DNA from: Trissonchulus latispiculum
Taxonomy: Eukaryota; Nematoda; Enoplea; Enoplida; Ironidae
Length of the DNA: 64,000 nt
Reading direction: 5' to 3'
Assembly: GCA_030248195.1 (NCBI GenBank)
Contig: JASAND010028244.1
Coordinates: forward strand, 1 to 64,000
The translations under genes and the position numbers were made by a program. Below, piece by piece: positions 58,792 through 64,000 of this stretch; the stretch's first letter is position 1, and every line of letters begins with the position of its first letter. Under the pieces are notes generated by a model, which searched no databases, was not told the DNA's origin, and worked only from the letters and a program-made list of their open reading frames with translations.

Positions 58792-59948
58792 TTAAACGCC
58801 GGTTTCACTCTGGTAAGTGTACATTTTCCCATGCAACTGCACTGGGATTTCTCTGTTCAGTCTACAGTCGACTGGATAAAGATTTTTATGTACAATATGA
58901 GTAATAGGATCGAGATAGGCAGTGTATTCCTGTGAGTTGAGCAAAAATTTGATTGGAATTTCCAGGCTACATGTCTCGTTCATCGGTTGGAAGTGATAAA
59001 ATCCTTGTTCGATTTCTTGACATGGCCACGTAGATATTACGTACCCTCCTGCTCTTGCAATGATGTCGTTCCGGCCAAAGATTGCCCTGACCGCAAGCGT
59101 TGGATTTGCCATCATGTCTGCTTTGAGGACTTCCATGATTGTTGCCATAGATCGACAGACGTCGTTCATTGCCTATCTGAAGGCAAACTTTAGGTTCCTT
59201 TCAAGTTTAAATTCTTGTGCCAGTAGTGACGAAGCCATGAGGTCGGTCGTTACGATTCCGTCATTAATAGCCCACTGTTTAAGTTGAGGCCGTACATTTT
59301 CTGTTTTCTGAAGTCATCAGTTGCCATCGGTTGTTCTGGTGTCGTGAAGTTAAATGTTGATAGTTTAGTTTTGTGGCTTGGCGTGTTGAGTCTCACAGGG
59401 ATGCCCTGATCCGTGAGCTGAATAGTGCGGCCGACACAATCTTTCGCAAACTTTCCGCCTTTGAATGTGAGTGCTAACTGATTGTTGTCTGCTAACCAAT
59501 TAGTTCCCCAAATTTCGCCTGATAGTGTTTACTGTTCGAGGAATTCACATCGCTCGTCCTGATTTGGTTCCCAAAGCAGGTAACTATCGTCTCGAAGTTG
59601 ACTTCAACCAGATCTATAATCACAGTGTTCTACCCATCCAGCTATAGATTCCATACCTTCACTACTGTGACGTTTATAGACGTACGCCTCATACATGAAA
59701 CAATTAGTGGCGGTGTAGCTATGCCAGTGGCAACAATTCATACCCCCTCCAGACCATTCGTAATTCACTTAGTTGTCCGTCTGCCACAGACCGCCACGCA
59801 ATGTAAGAGGTCCAGCATCACATTAATGGAATCTTCTCATAGATTCGCATTCAGTTCCCGTCACTCTCAAATAGTGTTTTTCTTCCTCTTTTAAGTGGTG
59901 GGTTGCGGAAAAGTATGTGAATGTCCGTACAGTTTGTTTCACCATAGT
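58792..59948 (-). pseudogene. Envelope-like middle region, frameshifted
   Basis: Cysteine-rich pieces in several frames between 59948 and 59170, then a clean 125-codon frame (59169-58792) with paired cysteines (WPCQEIEQGFYHF, NETCSLEIP, YPVDCR) and an N-glycosylation sequon (NET). Ectodomain-like. It is broken in at least two places. Confidence 0.5.
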
Positions 59949-60794
59949 TCATTTCCATGCTTTTGACTTATATTTGACGTAGTTGTGTTTGTAGAGGGTT
60001 GACTCTACATCCTCTAGCTCTCTACGAGCAGGAGTTGTTGTGGAGCTGCACTGGAGGCGTCCCGGTAATCGCCACAGAGCTCTACCTTGTTCTGTTTGGC
60101 ACACCATCGGTCCGCTTGCCATTTCATTAATGCTTCGAACTGATGCGACTGGTGATATTAGGCAGATGGCTATAAGCAAGATTGTTAACTTCAGTGAGTA
60201 GCCGTCGAGGGAATTGGACAAAGGCGAATCGGCATTGGCTCGTCGTGGTTCCTGCGGAGTATTTCCAGACTGTGTTTGTGACTTCGTTCGTTGTTTGTGC
60301 GATTTCACTCTCACAGATTTAGTAACCGGAGTGTTCCCAGTTGGCGCTGTAAAGATTGGAGAGCTCTTTGTGTCAGCAGTAGTATAAGGGTCTTTGGAAT
60401 ATTCGCCACAATTGCTTGTGTCATTGCTTTGATTATCGACGGAGGTGGGCCGGACTGTTATGCTGCCCACAAAATCTGAGTATTGACTGTTTAGTAGCTC
60501 CTGGTTCTGTTCTGTAGGCATTTTGATGGTTTCTTGCAATTCGGTAATATCAGTTGTTTTGTCCTCCGTCGATTCGTATTCGTAGCAATAGCGAGGAACG
60601 CTGGTTTGTTTGGTTTCGAGGCACGCAAGTTGGTGGGCTTTTACTATTGTCACCCCGATTCCGCCAGTTTGCTTGATTGGTATGGTTTTGGCGCCAGTTG
60701 TCTGTAGCACTGTTCGATCCTTGTGCCTCTCCGTCACGCTTCCGTTTGCGGCAGTTTTATAACGAAATGTCCTGGCTGTTTGCAGTAATGACAA
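59949..60794 (-). pseudogene. Linker and envelope-like N-terminus
   Basis: 281 codons. The first 200 are polar, T/S/Q-rich and unrecognised. A hydrophobic segment (SLKLTILLIAICLISPVASV) looks like a signal peptide and is followed by a short cysteine-bearing stretch. It directly follows gag, so no room is left for pol. The envelope assignment is inferred from position and topology. Confidence 0.5.
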
Positions 60795-61266
60795 ATAATA
60801 CGACTGTCAGTAGTCCAACCTCGTACATTTCTAGGCTAAAATCGGGCTCGGGAAGTTCTTGAGGCGGTTGACGAGGTGCCTGAAGTGGTTTAGGCCTTTC
60901 CATTAAGCCTAGAACGTATCCACTTTGGCGCTCGTGATCCATTGTGAGTTTCTGCAGTTTGTCGTTGATTTCTTCAAATGTCCTTCCGGTTGCCACGGTA
61001 TCTACCATGGCTTGTGCGGGTGTAGTGCCTGAAGGACTGAGGCCGGCTGTTAAATATTCGCCAGCTTCGATGAGTTTGGAATGTTTCAGCGCATCTTCAA
61101 AATTCTGGGGTTCCTTGGCCATTACTAGTCGACCATAGTGCGGCAGCAGACCGGAAATGAAGAATTCGAGGCAGGGTTGTTCTTGGTGTCCGGCATCAAA
61201 TGCTGGATAAGCGCCCTTTATGAGTTTGTTGATATTTGCGCCGAAATCAGAAACTCTCTCATGCAC
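60757..61266 (-). pseudogene. gag, C-terminal part of the capsid region
   Basis: Continues the capsid (LIKGAYPAFD, ISGLLPHYGRLVMAK, FEDALKHSKLIEAGEY) in a different frame from the preceding fragment. Near 60770-60800 a third frame holds CHYCKQPGHF, the front of a zinc knuckle whose last cysteine is absent. Confidence 0.65.
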
Positions 61267-61661
61267 TTGTTGCGTGCGCCGATGTAATTGACACTCTTAA
61301 ACCGAAAACCGAGCCATTTCGCTGGTTCCAAGGCGCTTTTTAACGCCTTAATTAAACTGCTGTAATTGGCTTTCGTAGCTGCGTCAAGAGCAGCGTAAGT
61401 GTCTCTTGCCTGTCCCTCCAAGCAGACAGGCAGCATCCTGGCTTTTTCATCTGGTGTCCAATTATTGGCGGTCCCGATGATATCGTATGAATCGATAAAT
61501 TCTTTCCAACTTTCGCGAGCCTGTCCAGAATAGCGTAACCCAAGAAGGCTGGTAACGCCACGAAACCCTGACATGGCTTGCTTCAGACTTCCAAGGAGGG
61601 TTTGCAGGGCTGCTTGTAGCTGGCTAAAGTCCGGCAGTTGACCTGGCGGAGGAGTACTCAT
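61218..61661 (-). pseudogene. gag, N-terminal part of the capsid region
   Basis: 147 codons starting MSTPPPGQLPDF. The pattern LRYSGQARESWKEFID...W....ARMLPVCLEGQARDTYAAL is typical of the retrotransposon gag capsid fold. It loses frame near 61220-61266, where the next fragment begins. A leader frame (61905-61624) precedes it in another frame. Confidence 0.7.
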
Positions 61662-62083
61662 CCGGGCAATTTATTCTCTTGGTTTCTTCAATAGCAGGAT
61701 GATTAATTCCGGAAAAGGCAGTTTCTGCAGAGTCTTCGATATCAGAAGTAGAATCTTCAGTCTTCAGTGTGGCTACAATCTGTGGATTTCTTCCCGGGAA
61801 AATTGATGAGGTATACAGTCGTATTTCTCGTAGCCTGTCAGTAGACTCAGCTATTTTAGTGATGAGCTTTTGGATTCTCTCCGTGAATTCGTGAGCACGG
61901 GCCACAAGGTAACCAGTCTGGGTAGACTGTTCCGAAACCTGCTAATCAGTCGTAGGACTTGGAAGTACTTCCGGCAATTTCTTGTCGCGATCTTCTGACT
62001 CTCGCTTGGATCCAGTCACTTGAGTCGTACCCTTCCTTGGTTCTTGTTGAGATGAGTTTCCCGAGTCCACGGCAAGATTGGAG

Positions 62084-62099
62084 CTCGGTGGGACCTCCA
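62084..62099 (-). promoter_or_regulatory. Primer-binding site matching tRNA-Gln
   Basis: Minus strand TGGAGGTCCCACCGAG, four bases from the LTR edge, complementary to the 3' end of animal tRNA-Gln (..CTCGGTGGGACCTCCA). This fixes the element's orientation. Confidence 0.75.
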
Positions 62100-62103
62100 A
62101 AAA

Positions 62104-64000
62104 TGTAACGGGTTACGTTACCTAGTTTATGTAGTCTAGCTTTAGGATTTAGCTAGCTTATCGTTTACCTTGATTATAGATTTGCCAAAAATTAAATGAT
62201 TCAAGGTTTGCCAACAGTGGTTTTGGTTAGCCCAAATTATCTTTTTCTTGCTTTTAGTCAAGACAGATATGTCAATTTGCCTGGAATTTCAAAGTTTAAA
62301 GATTTCAAGATAAAGATTCAAGATCTTTTTCTTGCTTTTAGTCAAGACAGATATGTCAATTTGCCTGGAATTTCAAAGTTTAAGATTTCATTCATAAAGT
62401 TCAAACTTTCAAAGAATGAGCCAATGTTTGAAGTCAAGACATAAAGACAGTTTACCAACACCTTTATTCTTCAGACAAAAGACCCCTCTTAAAGTTTGCA
62501 CCTCCTTTTATTCCATAGAGGAATGAAAAATTGGGTGATATGCGTGGAAATTGTGTAAATTTTAATAGGTTAAAATGTTAAATGTAATGAGCCTCTGATT
62601 CTATATAGAAGGAGGAGTACTATAGTTGACAGGCCATCAGTCAGCCAGTGAACTGTTAATACATTTATTGGAGAAAGAGTGGCCCGTGAAAAATAGTAAC
62701 TTAGATATTTTAACATAATTGACATTATTGCATGGCATTTTACGTATTACTGAATTTGACTGAATTTGACTGAATTATTACAGTTTGTATAAATGGGTTA
62801 TAAGTTACAGTGCAACTAAATTACGTACATGACATTTTATTACTGAACTACAGTTTGTATAAATGGGTTACAAATTATAGTGCAATTAAATTACGTACAT
62901 CAGATAGAACACGATTGACATTTGGTAATAATATAGTATTAAAATTAGGTTACAATAGAAATTCTAATCATACATTGTAAAACTTGTTACATTTATTTGA
63001 ATAGATCGAATAGGTTATATATATATATATATATGTTTTGGATTTCTAACTTCGGGTGTTTTTCCTTACAATTTCTTCCCTCCTGATTTGAGAAATGGCC
63101 TCATTTCTCAGAGCTGTGGTTGGATTGGATCGTATCCGGAAGGACCAGCTTCTTGATTAGGTGGGAGGGCGGCCTTTCTGCGGTTGAAATAAGCTTGGTC
63201 GCGCCGTAGATCGTAAACCACGGAACCCATGAGGTGCAGGCCTCGTCGAATGTATAGTTTCCCGCCGTCTGGATAGTTGATCCCCCATGGAATGAGCTTT
63301 GCCACTTGGTGTAGGATTTGTTCGTGAGTAAGCGTCTTGCATTGGCGCATGTTCGTTGGTAGCGGAAGTTTCTAACCTTTCAGATTCTTCCCAGGCCGTT
63401 GCTTGTTACATTTGTGGCGATCAATAGAAAATTCTGCGGCGTCCTGGTTGCCGTAGCTGTTTGATGTTTGAATCCACAGTTCGAGGCTCTTTTCTTTGAG
63501 GGTAACGGGGTGAACTGTGGGAACCTTATTTTTAGGTAGAACATTAACATGGACGGGTGCCCACGGGTAATGCTGTTAGGGCTAGATAACATTGCCGCAA
63601 GGCGCCGGTGGGGAACGTGTGATGGGTGGAGTATTCAAAGGAACAGTGCAGGGTGGTTGAGACGGAAATATTTTGGTGGGCTTCGGTTTGAGGGAGGATC
63701 TGGATCGCTGGTTACGACTTTCCGATTGGCGGTTGGCAATAGACTTTCGAGGCAATTTGGGTGAACGACGGTCGTAAGGCTGATGACGGTGATGTCCTCA
63801 GCTAGCCTTGTAGCCGTGATGTGGACGTTGATTGTAGGGATCGCGATGATTTTCAGACCTAGTAGAGCTTGGCGCGAATCCTGATGCAGCCTGTGGAGGT
63901 TGTATCACCGGAGACGGTACAATGACGACAGAGAGGAGCGGGGGTACCAGTTCAAGTGGATCGGCAGGGTTCGCAAACTGTGGTGGCGTCAGTGATCGGT
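62104..64000 (-). repeat. 5' LTR (partial, cut by window end)
   Basis: Starts TGTAACGGGTTACGTTACC directly beside the primer site. Has an 83-bp internal tandem duplication (CTTTTAGTCAAGACAGATAT at 62251 and 62334) that is single in the other LTR. Confidence 0.85.

Larger units (their letters stand above)
55634..64000 (-). mobile_element. LTR retroelement with gag and envelope-like frames but no visible pol
   Basis: Minus-strand element, its 5' LTR cut by the window end. Order on the minus strand: 5' LTR (64000-62104), AAAA spacer, primer site (62099-62084), leader, gag (61661-60757, broken), then at once an envelope-like region (60794-58421, broken), then the 3' LTR (up to 55634). The interior is only about 4.1-4.6 kb, and no protease, reverse transcriptase, RNase H or integrase motif was found. 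It is therefore non-autonomous. It lies downstream of the last visible DEG/ENaC exon and may sit in that gene's intron. Confidence 0.8.

Overview
The window comes from an invertebrate animal nuclear genome that is AT-rich and full of repeats. The evidence is two intron-split genes with GT..AG junctions, a DEG/ENaC channel gene (a metazoan family), and several classes of eukaryotic transposon. The phylum cannot be settled from the sequence. A strong 3' splice-site-like stretch 11 bases before the first start codon would fit a 5'UTR intron or spliced-leader trans-splicing.

Layout. (1) 1-7146: three tandem units of about 2.2-2.7 kb, each containing a TA-flanked inverted-repeat element. (2) 7488-15082: a complete minus-strand LINE bounded by a perfect 18-bp target-site duplication. 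Its ORF1 carries an RRM-like region, a CCHC zinc knuckle and a C-terminal NADAR domain. ORF2 carries an endonuclease and a reverse transcriptase and is broken near its 3' end by one extra G. The 2.2-kb 3'UTR holds a row of perfect stem-loops. (3) 15307-16021: a hAT-like element with an 8-bp duplication. (4) 17122-42068: a plus-strand DEAH-box splicing helicase of the PRP16/DHX38 type. I resolved 18 coding exons giving 1,218 codons plus stop, with every junction in phase. (5) 42.3-48.2 kb: nested foldback, hAT-like and CR1-like elements. (6) 48480-54008: the first four coding exons of a DEG/ENaC channel, with the second membrane segment not found. (7) 54.5-55.3 kb: a decayed CR1-like LINE on the minus strand. 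(8) 55634-64000: a minus-strand LTR retroelement with long LTRs, a tRNA-Gln-type primer site, broken gag and broken envelope-like frames, and no visible pol.

The helicase introns are crowded with elements: hAT-like MITEs with 8-bp duplications, elements filled with one repeated palindromic word, perfect foldbacks, and three related 'hairpin-headed' elements. Each of those three leads into its own private minisatellite (periods 153, 145 and 163 bp). The strongest candidates for something new are the NADAR-bearing LINE with its covarying 3'UTR stem-loop array, and the hairpin-headed, minisatellite-bearing family.
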